64,000 nt of DNA, from contig JAFGGU010000021.1 in NCBI GenBank assembly GCA_016930375.1, forward strand, positions 1 through 64,000, given 5' to 3'. Position numbers and translations under genes: made by a program. This DNA comes from Bacteroidales bacterium. GTDB lineage: Bacteria; Bacteroidota; Bacteroidia; Bacteroidales; UBA10428. Under the pieces are notes generated by a model. That model was given only the letters and a program-made list of their open reading frames with translations, searched no databases and was not told the DNA's origin. Of this stretch, positions 44,795-54,630 are shown piece after piece. Every line of letters begins with the position of its first letter. The first letter of the stretch is position 1.

Positions 44795-46342
44795 ATGTGT
44801 AAATTCAAACTATTTATCATTGCATTGATATTGAATACTATGCCTTTGGTTCTGTGGTCCCAGGCAAACACGCTCATCCTGAATGCCGATCTGACCGCAG
44901 ATACGATTAGCCGTCATATTTATGGCAATTTTTCCGAGCATCTAGGCCATTGTATTTACGGGGGTGTCTGGGTAGGTGAAAATTCCCCCATTCCAAACAC
45001 CCGTGGTATACGCAATGATGTGGTAGCAGCGCTGAAAAGGCTGAATATACCTAATTTGCGCTGGCCGGGCGGATGTTTTGCCGATGAATACCACTGGATG
45101 GACGGTATAGGTCCGCGCGACAAGCGTCCTAAGATGATCAATACCCATTGGGGAGGGGTAGTGGAGGACAACAGCTTTGGAACCCATGAATTTCTCGATT
45201 TGTGCGAACAGGTTGGAACCGAACCGTATATCTGCGGCAATCTCGGGAGCGGTTCCGTGGAAGAAATGTCGAAATGGGTGGAATACATCACTTTCGACGG
45301 ACAAAGTCCCATGTCGGAATTGCGAAAACAAAACGGCAGGGAAAAACCCTGGAAGGTGAAATTCTGGGGTGTCGGCAATGAAAACTGGGGTTGCGGGGGC
45401 AATATGACAGCGGAGTTTTATGCCGACCAGTATAAGCGGTATGCCACCTATACCCGAAATTATGGAAATAACGTGCTTTTCAAGGTTGCAGGCGGTCCCA
45501 ATACCGATGATTACCATTGGACAGAAACCCTGATGGACAATGTTCCCCTTCATATGATGAACGGAGTGTCGCTTCACTATTACACGGTTCCGAACTCCTG
45601 GCAAAAGAAGGGATCCTCAACCCAGTTCACAGAGGATGAGTATTTCACCACAATCCGGAAGACCCTGTATATGGAAGAGCTGGTTACAAGGCATGCCGCC
45701 GTCATGGATCAATACGATCCGCAGAAACGCGTGGGGCTTATTGTTGATGAATGGGGTACCTGGTACGATGTGGAACCTGGAACCAATCCGGGATTCCTTT
45801 TCCAGCAGAATACCCTCCGGGATGCGTTGGTGGCAGGCATCAATCTGAATATATTCAACAATCACTGCGACAGGGTAAAGGGTGCCAACATTGCCCAGAT
45901 GGTGAATGTTTTGCAGGCTATTATATTCACCGAAGGTGAAAAAATGGTCCTGACACCCACTTACTATGTCTTCGAGATGTACAAAGTGCATCAGGATGCT
46001 GCATTAATTCCCCTCACCTTCAAATCTCCTGATTATGTGTTGCAAGGTAAAGCAATTCCTGCTGTAACAGCTTCCGCATCCAGGGATAAGAGCGGGAAAA
46101 TTCACGTTACTTTTACGAATGCAGATCCTCATCAGGAAATCGAAATAAATATCGAAATCCGTGGCGCCCAGGCCGGTAAGGTTACAGGGACCCTGCTTTC
46201 CGCCAGGGATCTGTCGGCTCATAATTCCTTTGAGAATGCGGGGACAATCAAAACAGTACCATGGAACAACCTGAAACCAAATAAAAACATATTGACTGTC
46301 AAGCTACCGGCTTCTTCTGTTAGCATGCTTGAAATTAATTAA
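44795..46342 (+). CDS. alpha-L-arabinofuranosidase, GH51
   Basis: A 515-residue secreted glycosidase (signal [18 protein letters not shown]). GH51 landmarks are [38 protein letters not shown], the acid/base Glu in GVGNENWG (about 196) and the nucleophile Glu in [11 protein letters not shown] (about 319). It releases arabinofuranosyl units from arabinan or arabinoxylan. It leads a same-strand glycosidase group with GH109 and GH2 genes. No transporter or SusCD is adjacent. Confidence 0.92.
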   Translation: MCKFKLFIIALILNTMPLVLWSQANTLILNADLTADTISRHIYGNFSEHLGHCIYGGVWVGENSPIPNTRGIRNDVVAALKRLNIPNLRWPGGCFADEYHWMDGIGPRDKRPKMINTHWGGVVEDNSFGTHEFLDLCEQVGTEPYICGNLGSGSVEEMSKWVEYITFDGQSPMSELRKQNGREKPWKVKFWGVGNENWGCGGNMTAEFYADQYKRYATYTRNYGNNVLFKVAGGPNTDDYHWTETLMDNVPLHMMNGVSLHYYTVPNSWQKKGSSTQFTEDEYFTTIRKTLYMEELVTRHAAVMDQYDPQKRVGLIVDEWGTWYDVEPGTNPGFLFQQNTLRDALVAGINLNIFNNHCDRVKGANIAQMVNVLQAIIFTEGEKMVLTPTYYVFEMYKVHQDAALIPLTFKSPDYVLQGKAIPAVTASASRDKSGKIHVTFTNADPHQEIEINIEIRGAQAGKVTGTLLSARDLSAHNSFENAGTIKTVPWNNLKPNKNILTVKLPASSVSMLEIN

Positions 46343-46360
46343 CATATAAATTTTTCTGCC

Positions 46361-47797
46361 ATGCCAAATAACCGCAGGGATTTCATTAAGAAAAGCGCTC
46401 TTGCAGGCGCAGGTGTATTGGGAATGAATTTGTCAGGTCAGGACATGTTTGGCCAGTCGGGTAAGAACCATGAAAGATCCGCTGATGGGATGGTGAAAAC
46501 GGGATTCATCGGGGTTGGCAGCCGGGGCCGGAGCCATCTGAATGATACCATGGCGCTTAAGGATGTTGAGATAGTTGCTGTCTGCGACATTCAGAAATCC
46601 TCTCTGGATGAAGCCCTGAAAATGATAGCCGGGAAGGGCCGCAAGGCTCCGAGAATATATACCGGGAACGAAAAATCCTTTGAGGATATGCTGAAAAATG
46701 AGGCCCTCGATGCGGTAATTATTGCAACTCCTTGGGAGTGGCATGTTCCCATGTCGGTAGCCTCCATGAAGGCCGGAATACCCTATACGGCTGTTGAGGT
46801 TTCAGCCGCCAACACCCTGGAGGAGTGCTGGGATCTGGTGAATGTTCACGAGGAGACCGGTAAAGAACTGATGATCCTGGAAAATGTATGTTACCGGCGT
46901 GATGTTATGGCTGTGCTGAACATGGTGCGAACCGGCCTCATGGGTGAGATCATCCACTGTCGCTGTGGCTATGAACACGACCTGCGTTCAGTGAAATTCA
47001 ATGACGGGGTTCATTATGATTTTATCCCGGGAGGGGCACTCAAAATGGGCACGGAAGCTTATTCCGAGGCACAATGGAGATCGCTCCATGCCATCAGGCG
47101 CAACGGTGACCTCTATCCAACCCATGGGATCGGTCCTGTAGCCAATTATCTTGATATCAACAGGGGCAACAGGTTTATCACGCTTTCGGCGATGGCTACC
47201 AAATCGCGCGGATTGCATAAATTCATCATCGAGAACGGCGGCGCGCAGCATCCTTACGCCAATATTGACTTTAACCTGGGTGATATCGTGACCTCCATGA
47301 TCAAATGCGCCAACGGGGAAACCATAATCGTTACGCATGATACCAATCTTCCAAGGCCTTATTCACTTGGCTTCCGCGTTGAAGGTACCAGTGGTTTGTG
47401 GTACAACGACGGCGATACGATTTACATTGAAGGAAAGTCAAAGAATCCCCACCAGTGGGATGAATCCAAAGAGTGGACCAACAGGTATGATCACAAATAC
47501 TGGCGTGAAAGGGGACAGGAGGCTGAAGGCGGTGGTCATGGCGGGATGGATTTCATTATGTTGTATGATTTCTTTGATGCCGTCAGGAATAAAAAGCCTG
47601 TACCTCTTGATGCATATGATGCGGCTGCCTGGAGCGCCGTTTCAGCATTATCTGAAATGTCGGTCAACCGGGGGGGATCCCTCGTAGATTTCCCCGATTT
47701 TACCCGCGGGAAATGGATCAAACGCGAGCCTTTATTTGCCAGGGATGAGAAGTTCCCAGTGGATCCCCAACGTACGCTGATCAACGATTTATTCTGA
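46361..47797 (+). CDS. Gfo/Idh/MocA-type glycosidase, GH109-like
   Basis: A 478-residue Tat-exported protein (NNRRDFIKKSALAGAG) with an NAD-binding Rossmann fold (KTGFIGVGSRGRSHLNDT, VEIVAVCDI). GH109 landmarks are EVSAANTLEECWDLV, LENVCYRRDVMAVLNMVRTG, YPTHGIGPVANYLDINRG and GTSGLWYNDGDTIYIEG. GH109 enzymes use bound NAD+ to cleave alpha-N-acetylgalactosaminides. It lies 18 bases after GH51 and ahead of GH2, so the group may act on a mixed glycan. Family assignment is good; the exact substrate is inference. Confidence 0.87.
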   Translation: MPNNRRDFIKKSALAGAGVLGMNLSGQDMFGQSGKNHERSADGMVKTGFIGVGSRGRSHLNDTMALKDVEIVAVCDIQKSSLDEALKMIAGKGRKAPRIYTGNEKSFEDMLKNEALDAVIIATPWEWHVPMSVASMKAGIPYTAVEVSAANTLEECWDLVNVHEETGKELMILENVCYRRDVMAVLNMVRTGLMGEIIHCRCGYEHDLRSVKFNDGVHYDFIPGGALKMGTEAYSEAQWRSLHAIRRNGDLYPTHGIGPVANYLDINRGNRFITLSAMATKSRGLHKFIIENGGAQHPYANIDFNLGDIVTSMIKCANGETIIVTHDTNLPRPYSLGFRVEGTSGLWYNDGDTIYIEGKSKNPHQWDESKEWTNRYDHKYWRERGQEAEGGGHGGMDFIMLYDFFDAVRNKKPVPLDAYDAAAWSAVSALSEMSVNRGGSLVDFPDFTRGKWIKREPLFARDEKFPVDPQRTLINDLF

Positions 47798-47815
47798 TTC
47801 TTACGATTTACTGGT

Positions 47816-50269
47816 ATGAAAGCTAATATCCTTGTTCTGGTTGCGGTATTTTCCGTGAGCGGAGCATTTGCCCAATCATTCCCCGTTAAAAACAACAACT
47901 TCGACAACAACTGGAAGTTCCACCTCGGCGGCGCACAGCGGGCCGAACAGCCGGAATTTGATGATTCCGGTTGGAAAACAGCGAATTTACCGCATGACTG
48001 GAGTATTGAGGACCTGCCTGACCGGCAGGCAGGCCTGCCTGCCGGTCAGGCGGGTTTGCCGGGAACGCAATCTCCCTTTGACCGGGATGCCATCAGCCAG
48101 GTCAGCGGGGGTTTCACCACCGGAGGCACAGGTTGGTACAGAAAGACTTTCATGATTCCGGACAGCATGAAAAGTAAAATCGCTACCCTTCTTTTTGACG
48201 GGGTTTACATGAATGCTGAATGCTGGCTGAACGGACATTACCTGGGCAGTCACCCCTATGGTTATACTTCGTTTCATTACGAGGTAGGCAAATTTTTGAA
48301 GTACGGAGATAACAACTTATTGGCAGTCAAGGTTATTAATGAAGGGGAAAACAGCAGGTGGTATTCCGGATCCGGAATTTACCGGCATGTATGGTTAACC
48401 TTCGATGAACAGGTACACATCCCGATTTGGGGTATTCAGGTAACTTCTCACGCGGCGACCGGGAAATCGGCTGACCTTGAAGTGAAAACCGAAGTCTTCA
48501 ACGCTAGCGGTAAGCGTTCTGAGATCAAACTGATCACAAGGATCAAAGACAGGAAGAATGAGCAAGTCACTTATGTCGAATCAATCAAAATGCTTGATGC
48601 GGGAGAAGTGACCGGTTTTGTGCAAAAACTGAACCTGGCGGATCCCGAACTCTGGACATTGGAAGATCCGGCTTTGTATACAGTTGTGAGTGAAGTTCAC
48701 CTTGAGAATATCGTTAGCGACCAGGAAGAAACCCATTTTGGGATTCGCAACGTAACCTTCAGCAGCAATGGAGGTTTTTCGCTGAACGGGAAACAGTTGA
48801 AGTTGAAAGGAGCATGTTTCCATCATGACAACGGACCTTTGGGAGCCAAGGCATTCGACAGGGCTGAAGAAAGAAAGGTTGAATTGTTAAAGGCCAGTGG
48901 TTATAATGCCATTCGGTGTTCGCATAATCCTCCATCCCCCGCTTTTCTCGATGCCTGTGACCGGCTGGGTATGCTCGTTATCGACGAGGCTTTTGACATG
49001 TGGGCGGACGCCAAAAACCCCAACGATTATCACCTGTATTTTCACAATTGGTGGCAAAAGGATGTTGAAAGCATGATCCTGCGCGATTTCAATCATCCCT
49101 CGGTCATTATGTGGAGCATCGGAAATGAAATTCCTAACCGGCACACACCTGAAGTGGTGGAAGTGGCAAAAAAAATGCGCGATTTCGTCAGGGCAACCGA
49201 CCCGTCAAGAGCTGTCACTGCTGCGGTCAACGATCTGAAGCCGGATAAGGACCCGTATTTTGCCGTGCTGGATGTCGCCGGCTACAATTATGCCGCAGGC
49301 GGAGATCACCTCCGGCCGGGTGTTTACGTGGAAGATCATGTGAGGGTTCCCGAACGCATCATGATGGGCACGGAATCCTATCCCCTGGAAGCTTTTCAAA
49401 GCTGGATGGATGTGTTGGATCATCCCTGGGTTATCGGAGACTTTGTATGGACAGGGTTTGATTATATTGGCGAAGCAAGTATCGGATGGCGCGGTTACTG
49501 GCAGGAGCAAAGCTTCTTCCCATGGAACCTGGCTTTTTGTGGAGATATAGATATATGTGGCTGGAAAAGACCCCAGTCTCACTACCGCGATGTTCTATGG
49601 AAAACCGACCAGTTATCGGTTTTCGTCACACCTCCGGAACCTTCGTTTGCCCTGAATCCCAACCGGCAATCCTGGTCGAAGTGGCACTGGTACGATGCTG
49701 TGGCCGACTGGAACTGGAAAGGTTATGAAAACAAATCCCTTGAAGTTGTAGTATATTCTTCATGCGAAAGGGTGGAACTGTTCCTGAATGGCAAGTCACT
49801 GGGAATTAAGAATACAAACAGGGAAACGCGATTTATGGCAGCCTGGCAGGTGCCGTACATGGCCGGAGAGCTGAAAGCCATCGGTTATAGGGGCAGGAAG
49901 GTCATCAATACATCGGTATTACAAACTGCACAGCAACCTGTTCTGCTGGGATTGAAACCAGACAGGACGACTATTCGGGCAAACGGACAGGATTTATGCT
50001 ATGTCACCGTTGAACTCAATGATGCAGGAGGAATCCGAAATCCCAGGGCTGAAAACCTGGTTAAATTTGAGATTGATGGACCCGGCACGATCATAGGTGT
50101 TGGTAATGCCAATCCCGTCAGTCTCGAGAGCTATACACTACCGCAGAGGAAAGCCTGGCAGGGCAGGTGTTTGGTTGTTGTCAGGGCAGGGAAGGAGCCC
50201 GGGAAAATTGTTCTAAAAGCAGTGTCGGAGGGTCTGCAGGAGGCGGTGGCGGAGATTGAGGTGAAGTGA
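47816..50269 (+). CDS. glycoside hydrolase family 2 (beta-galactosidase-like)
   Basis: An 817-residue secreted GH2 enzyme (signal MKANILVLVAVFSVSGAFAQ). The N-terminal jelly-roll (TANLPHDWSIED, GTGWYRKTF) is followed by an Ig-like domain and a TIM barrel with the acid/base Glu at about 438 (WSIGNEIPN) and the nucleophile Glu at about 520 (MGTESYP). A C-terminal DUF4982-like domain follows. The first domain has a 14-residue Asp-Arg-Gln-Ala-Gly-Leu-Pro type insert encoded by a 42-bp palindrome; without it the chain reads a normal EDLPGTQSPFD. Substrate is probably a beta-galactoside, though beta-glucuronidase-like activity is possible. Confidence 0.9.
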   Translation: MKANILVLVAVFSVSGAFAQSFPVKNNNFDNNWKFHLGGAQRAEQPEFDDSGWKTANLPHDWSIEDLPDRQAGLPAGQAGLPGTQSPFDRDAISQVSGGFTTGGTGWYRKTFMIPDSMKSKIATLLFDGVYMNAECWLNGHYLGSHPYGYTSFHYEVGKFLKYGDNNLLAVKVINEGENSRWYSGSGIYRHVWLTFDEQVHIPIWGIQVTSHAATGKSADLEVKTEVFNASGKRSEIKLITRIKDRKNEQVTYVESIKMLDAGEVTGFVQKLNLADPELWTLEDPALYTVVSEVHLENIVSDQEETHFGIRNVTFSSNGGFSLNGKQLKLKGACFHHDNGPLGAKAFDRAEERKVELLKASGYNAIRCSHNPPSPAFLDACDRLGMLVIDEAFDMWADAKNPNDYHLYFHNWWQKDVESMILRDFNHPSVIMWSIGNEIPNRHTPEVVEVAKKMRDFVRATDPSRAVTAAVNDLKPDKDPYFAVLDVAGYNYAAGGDHLRPGVYVEDHVRVPERIMMGTESYPLEAFQSWMDVLDHPWVIGDFVWTGFDYIGEASIGWRGYWQEQSFFPWNLAFCGDIDICGWKRPQSHYRDVLWKTDQLSVFVTPPEPSFALNPNRQSWSKWHWYDAVADWNWKGYENKSLEVVVYSSCERVELFLNGKSLGIKNTNRETRFMAAWQVPYMAGELKAIGYRGRKVINTSVLQTAQQPVLLGLKPDRTTIRANGQDLCYVTVELNDAGGIRNPRAENLVKFEIDGPGTIIGVGNANPVSLESYTLPQRKAWQGRCLVVVRAGKEPGKIVLKAVSEGLQEAVAEIEVK
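48013..48054. repeat. 42-bp palindrome inserted in frame in the GH2 gene
   Basis: Left arm 48013-48033 (CCTGCCTGACCGGCAGGCAGG without its last base) and right arm 48034-48054 are reverse complements with one mismatch. The length is exactly 14 codons, and removal restores the expected protein. It belongs with the CCTGCC...GGCAGG units at 35702-35795. Confidence 0.92.
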
Positions 50270-50285
50270 GAGGTAAGCGCACCGG

Positions 50286-50309
50286 TCACCCTGAGCGGAG
50301 TCGAAGGGT
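50286..50309. repeat. short dispersed hairpin repeat, copy 2 (TCACCCT...AGGGT)
   Basis: Arms ACCCT and AGGGT flank the core GAGCGGAGTCGA, near-identical to the core at 2539-2563. It lies about 17 bases after the GH2 stop, between convergent GH2 and hisS. Confidence 0.7.
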
Positions 50310-50335
50310 TATGATGGTAAAAAATCGATAACGAT

Positions 50336-51712
50336 TCAATTCTTCTGACCGATAATTTCAATGATTTCATTGACAGAACTGACCTTTTGTTGTTCCCCAC
50401 TAAAAAGATTTTTAACGGTAATAAATCCTTCCTTCATTTCATCCTCCCCAACCAGAACCATGAAGGGTATGTTTTTTGAATCCGCATAGGAAAACTGCTT
50501 GCTGAGTTTTACCGGATCAGGATATAGCTCTGCATTTATGTCTTTCTGCCAAAGCTGGGATAGTAAAGGCAAACAATATTTTACTTCTTTATCACCGTAA
50601 TTGGCAAAGAGAACTTTTGATGCCGTCTTTGAACCTGCTTGAAAGAGATTCAGGTTATTCATGACATCGTAAATCCGGTCAGCACCAAAAGAAATTCCGA
50701 CGCCCGAGACATCTTTCAAACCAAAAATCCCGGTCAGGTCATCATAGCGTCCGCCACCGCATACACTGCCAATTTCGGCATCCAGGGCTTTCACCTCGAT
50801 GATTGTACCTGTATAATAATTCAGGCCTCTGGCCAGGGAAATGCCCAACTCGGTTTCCGAAGGAATTGCCAGGGTATCCATGTATCCGAACAATTTTTCT
50901 GTTTCCTCAATACCCTGGATACCTGATTCGCTGTTTTGCAGGATCCTTCTGAGCTGCGAAAGTTTTGCCCGATTATCACCTGTTATGGCAAACAACGGTT
51001 CCAGTTTGTAAATGGACTGAACCTCCAGACCTTTTAGCTGAAGTTCCTGCATTACTGCATCCATTCCGATCTTATCCAGTTTGTCAATGGCAACCGTTAT
51101 ATCGATGATCTTATCCGGCTGTCCAATATAATCAGCAATTCCAGCCAGGATCTTTCGGTTGTTTATTTTAATTTTTACGCGGACAGCCAGTTTTCCGAAT
51201 ACCTCATCAATGATTGATATGAGATCTGCCTCATTCAAGAGTGAGGTGCTGCCGATAATATCTGCATCACACTGGTAGAATTCCCGGTATCTTCCTTTCT
51301 GAGGTCTGTCAGCACGCCAAACAGGTTGTATCTGAAAGCGCCTGAATGGGAATTTTATCTCATCCCTGTGCTGTACCACATACCTCGCAAAGGGAACAGT
51401 GAGATCGTACCGGAGACCTTTCTCACAAAGAAGCAGGGAGGTTGCGTTGGCTCCGGATGCCTGCATTTTCAACGGATCAATGCCATTTAGAAAATCCCCC
51501 GAGTTCAGGATCTTGAACAGAAGCTTATCACCTTCTTCTCCATATTTGCCAAGCAGGGTGTCCAGATTCTCCATGGCTGGTGTTTCAATCTGTGCATAGC
51601 CGTGTTTTTGAAAAACACCTTTGATGGTATTGAAAATGTAATTCCGCTTTGACATTTCTTCCGGCCCGAAATCGCGTGTGCCTTTGGGTATGGCTGGCTT
51701 CTGATTACTCAT
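50336..51712 (-). CDS. hisS: histidyl-tRNA synthetase
   Basis: A 458-residue class II synthetase that charges tRNA-His. Motif 2 is in [26 protein letters not shown], the HisA motif in [14 protein letters not shown], and motif 3 in [13 protein letters not shown]; the C-terminal anticodon domain ([37 protein letters not shown]) is complete. It follows the WbuC gene by 16 bases on the same strand. Length and motif order are standard. Confidence 0.96.
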   Translation of the reverse strand: MSNQKPAIPKGTRDFGPEEMSKRNYIFNTIKGVFQKHGYAQIETPAMENLDTLLGKYGEEGDKLLFKILNSGDFLNGIDPLKMQASGANATSLLLCEKGLRYDLTVPFARYVVQHRDEIKFPFRRFQIQPVWRADRPQKGRYREFYQCDADIIGSTSLLNEADLISIIDEVFGKLAVRVKIKINNRKILAGIADYIGQPDKIIDITVAIDKLDKIGMDAVMQELQLKGLEVQSIYKLEPLFAITGDNRAKLSQLRRILQNSESGIQGIEETEKLFGYMDTLAIPSETELGISLARGLNYYTGTIIEVKALDAEIGSVCGGGRYDDLTGIFGLKDVSGVGISFGADRIYDVMNNLNLFQAGSKTASKVLFANYGDKEVKYCLPLLSQLWQKDINAELYPDPVKLSKQFSYADSKNIPFMVLVGEDEMKEGFITVKNLFSGEQQKVSSVNEIIEIIGQKN

Positions 51713-51728
51713 TTTTCAAATAGATAAA

Positions 51729-52205
51729 TTACTGAATAATTCCAATCTTTTCTAAAATCATCTTATTGTATACCTGACATCCCGCATCCCCTTCCTTCGG
51801 CGCCCACAATGCAAAGAATTTATCATCAGCGGGATCCCAGGGCCCGTCCTTCACTTCATATACCACTGACCTGGTTTCCAGCGCAATCAGGTTGTGCCAG
51901 CTTCGCGGCGCAATTTCCACTCCATAGTTGCCGGCCCGGGAATCCAATATGATATAATCGTCCACTTCACCAGCATCCGTATATTGCACCGCAGCCACCT
52001 TCCCCGTAAGGATGATGAAGGCTTCGCGTTTATCCGGATTCTCATGCTTGTGGGGCTGAACATAAGTCTCCGGTTCCATGGCATGAAGCATGCGATGCAT
52101 GGGATCTGAGGCAACCGGGTGAAAATTCAGGTTCTTTCTTTTCCTGGCAGATGAAGGTGCCTCATCTGTGAGTTTATCAATCATCGGCTGATCAATGTGT
52201 ATCAT
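51729..52205 (-). CDS. WbuC-type cupin metalloprotein
   Basis: A 158-residue single cupin of the WbuC family, found in polysaccharide and other loci with unknown chemistry. The metal motif is EPETYVQPHKHENPDKREAFIILTGKVAAVQY, with a second part GVEIAPRSWHNLIALETRSVVYEVKDGPWDP. Small Arg/Lys-rich N-terminus SSARKRKNLNFH is typical. The start ATG MIHIDQPMIDKL is clear. Probably cytoplasmic; substrate unknown. It is probably co-transcribed with hisS. Confidence 0.85.
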   Translation of the reverse strand: MIHIDQPMIDKLTDEAPSSARKRKNLNFHPVASDPMHRMLHAMEPETYVQPHKHENPDKREAFIILTGKVAAVQYTDAGEVDDYIILDSRAGNYGVEIAPRSWHNLIALETRSVVYEVKDGPWDPADDKFFALWAPKEGDAGCQVYNKMILEKIGIIQ

Positions 52206-52394
52206 TTCATAGTTATATTCCGGCTGGTAAATGTAGAAATTGTAAAATTAAAACAGATGATTGTTTGACAGTATTCAGAATGGCTCTGATAAATTGAATA
52301 TTTCGACATAGGATGATTTATTATAAATATCAGTATTATAGCATTCTAATAATTAGTTTCCAGGAAGCTCCTGCATTTATTCTACCTCCAAATG

Positions 52395-52425
52395 TTGCAT
52401 ATATTCAGGAAATGTTTAAATTTCG
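52395..52425 (+). promoter_or_regulatory. promoter of the FadL-type porin gene
   Basis: TTG at 52395-52397, a 19-base spacer and TAAATTTCG at 52417-52425 fit the TTG/TAnnTTTG pattern with one mismatch. The ATG is 25 bases downstream of the box. Confidence 0.5.
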
Positions 52426-52450
52426 TTCCTAAACTTAATAAGAAAAAACT

Positions 52451-54154
52451 ATGAAAAAACAATTTCTATTGATCACTAGTTTTGTTTTCATTGCTACCGT
52501 TGCATTTGGTGGCGGCATAGTGACCAACTCAAACCAGAGCGCATACTGGGTACGTACCCTGTCCCGTGATGCTTCTACCAGGGCGGATGCCGTGTATTTT
52601 AATCCGGCGGGGCTTACAAGACTGGAGGATGGATTTCATTTTTCATTGAGCTCTCAGACGATTTTCCAGAGCAAAGATGTGTCAAACGATTATGTGAATT
52701 TAAAACCAACTCCCAAAAAGTATCTGGGAGATATTTTTGTACCTGTATTCCCAAGTTTTTATGCTGTTTGGAAAAAAAACAAGATAGCCATTTCTTTCGG
52801 GTTCAATCCGGTTGGAGGTGGCGGCGGTGCCACTTTTGAAGACGGATTGCCTTCATTTGAACTGGGTGTTGCCGATATGGTTCCAACGCTCAATGCACTC
52901 GGAAATCCCATTGGTTTATCTGCAACCGATTACCGGAGGGAAGTGTATTTCAAAGGAACTTCGATATATTTCGGCTACCAGTTGGGACTCTCTTACCAGA
53001 TCACCGATGTTGTATCTGCCTATTTAGGAGCCCGTTATGTGGCGGTCAAAAATACCTATGAAGGGTATATTAGAAATGTACAAGCCAATATCGGAGGAGA
53101 ATGGACCAATGTGAGCGAAGCGTTTACGGATATTTCCACCACGTATTCCGGGCTGGCTGCCCAGGCTACAACAGGTGCAGCTGGTGCCACCAGTATTTCG
53201 GGCACCATGGGCGCACTGATCGGTGGCGGTTTGCCTAGTGCTGCAACCCTTGCAGATGCTGAGGGCGCCGGTGCCATCACGGCACTCGAGCGTGCCCAGA
53301 TTGAAGGGGGCCTTACTGCCCTGGGTATCGGTATAACAGGGGGGATTGGAGATATACAGACTGCCTGCAATACAACCGCTACTGCGCTTACTACACAGGC
53401 TGCACAAGCCAGCGGCGCATCCAGTCTCGCCGGTCAAACTGCGACCATGACCGGAATGCTTTTGAATCAGGAAGCAGATGTGGTACAGAAAGGTTCAGGA
53501 TTTACGCCCATCATTGGTGTGCATCTTGCTTTTGACAAACTGAATATTGGTATCAGGTATGAGTTTAAGACCAACATCGATATTGAGAATGATACCAAAA
53601 AAGATTTTATTGTTGGGCTGGATGGGGCTACTCCAATCACCATGTTCCCGGATGGAGCCAAGATCAGTAGTGATATTCCCGCCACGCTTTCCGTTGGTGC
53701 TGAATACAAGGTGACCCCGAAATTCACCGCTTCAACAGGTTTCCATTATTACTGGGACAAGGGCGTTGGTTATGGTAAAACCATGGGCGGAGTAGAAGTT
53801 GATAATTCAGAAATCATTGACAATAATTATCTGGAATGGGCTCTTGGTTTGGAATATGGAATTACAGACAAACTTCTTGTCAGTGGAGGTTATCTGCTGG
53901 CAAAAACAGGGGTAAGCGATGATTACCAGAGTGACCTGAGCTTCAGCCTGACTTCCAGTACAGTAGGTGGCGGACTGGGCTTTAAATTCAATGAGAAACT
54001 AATGATCAACGCAGGTGTTGGTTATACATTCTACAAGGATGGCACAAAGACTTATCCCCATTATCTGCAGGCAGCTGATACAAATATTGACGTAACAGAT
54101 ACCTATTACAAAAGCAACCTGTTTCTGGCAATAGGTGTGGATTTCAGTTTCTGA
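52451..54154 (+). CDS. OmpP1/FadL family outer-membrane transporter
   Basis: A 567-residue outer-membrane protein (signal KKQFLLITSFVFIATVAFG). The FadL-like N-terminal hatch starts GGGIVTNSNQSAYWVRTLSRDASTRADAVYFNPAGLTRL; a 14-strand barrel with GFNPVGGGGGATFEDGLPSFEL and YRFEFKTNIDI-like strands follows, ending VDFSF. FadL proteins take up long-chain or aromatic hydrophobic compounds. Residues about 225-345 form an Ala/Gly/Thr-rich, helix-prone insert that lengthens it beyond the usual 420-470. It has its own promoter and terminator. Confidence 0.88.
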   Translation: MKKQFLLITSFVFIATVAFGGGIVTNSNQSAYWVRTLSRDASTRADAVYFNPAGLTRLEDGFHFSLSSQTIFQSKDVSNDYVNLKPTPKKYLGDIFVPVFPSFYAVWKKNKIAISFGFNPVGGGGGATFEDGLPSFELGVADMVPTLNALGNPIGLSATDYRREVYFKGTSIYFGYQLGLSYQITDVVSAYLGARYVAVKNTYEGYIRNVQANIGGEWTNVSEAFTDISTTYSGLAAQATTGAAGATSISGTMGALIGGGLPSAATLADAEGAGAITALERAQIEGGLTALGIGITGGIGDIQTACNTTATALTTQAAQASGASSLAGQTATMTGMLLNQEADVVQKGSGFTPIIGVHLAFDKLNIGIRYEFKTNIDIENDTKKDFIVGLDGATPITMFPDGAKISSDIPATLSVGAEYKVTPKFTASTGFHYYWDKGVGYGKTMGGVEVDNSEIIDNNYLEWALGLEYGITDKLLVSGGYLLAKTGVSDDYQSDLSFSLTSSTVGGGLGFKFNEKLMINAGVGYTFYKDGTKTYPHYLQAADTNIDVTDTYYKSNLFLAIGVDFSF

Positions 54155-54176
54155 ACCGCACCCCTCTAAATAACTT

Positions 54177-54214
54177 AACCTGGTATGCACAAGGCATACC
54201 AGGTTATTTTTTTT
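54177..54214 (+). terminator. rho-independent terminator of the FadL-type gene
   Basis: Arms AACCTGGTATGC and GCATACCAGGTT with a four-base loop, followed by ATTTTTTTT, 23 bases after the stop codon. A strong intrinsic terminator. Confidence 0.92.
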
Positions 54215-54265
54215 CATAAGACACAAACACGTCAGGCGAAACTGTCTGCGCCATGCATGAGGAAC

Positions 54266-54550
54266 TTAGGATCTTGGTCTGAAATTCCGTCTTTCTCCTG
54301 AGTTATTTTCTTTCTCTCTGGCCTGGTTAACGTTTACTGCACGTCCCTTGATCTCTGTACCATTCAGATTGTCAATAGCTTCTTTTGCTTCCTTGTCATT
54401 CAGCATCTCAACAAAACCAAAACCTTTGCTTCGTCCGGAATACTTGTCGGTTATTATTTTAACCGATGCTACTTCGCCATATTCCTCAAAAGCTTTTCTT
54501 AATTCGTCTTCACTAACATTGAAATGAAGATTACCTACATAAATGTTCAT
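54266..54550 (-). CDS. RNA-binding protein, single RRM
   Basis: A 94-residue protein with one RNA recognition motif: RNP2 NIYVGNLHF at the start and RNP1 SKGFGFVEM, followed by a Gly/Arg-containing tail (SGERRNFRPRS). Such small RRM proteins are widespread in Bacteroidota and bind single-stranded RNA, serving as post-transcriptional regulators or chaperones. Monocistronic, AT-rich upstream. Confidence 0.95.
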   Translation of the reverse strand: MNIYVGNLHFNVSEDELRKAFEEYGEVASVKIITDKYSGRSKGFGFVEMLNDKEAKEAIDNLNGTEIKGRAVNVNQAREKENNSGERRNFRPRS

Positions 54551-54630
54551 AAAATAAATAAATAAAAAAATGAATAGTTTATCAATACAAAAATACGTTA
54601 ATTATTAAGATGTGGAAATATTTTAGGATT

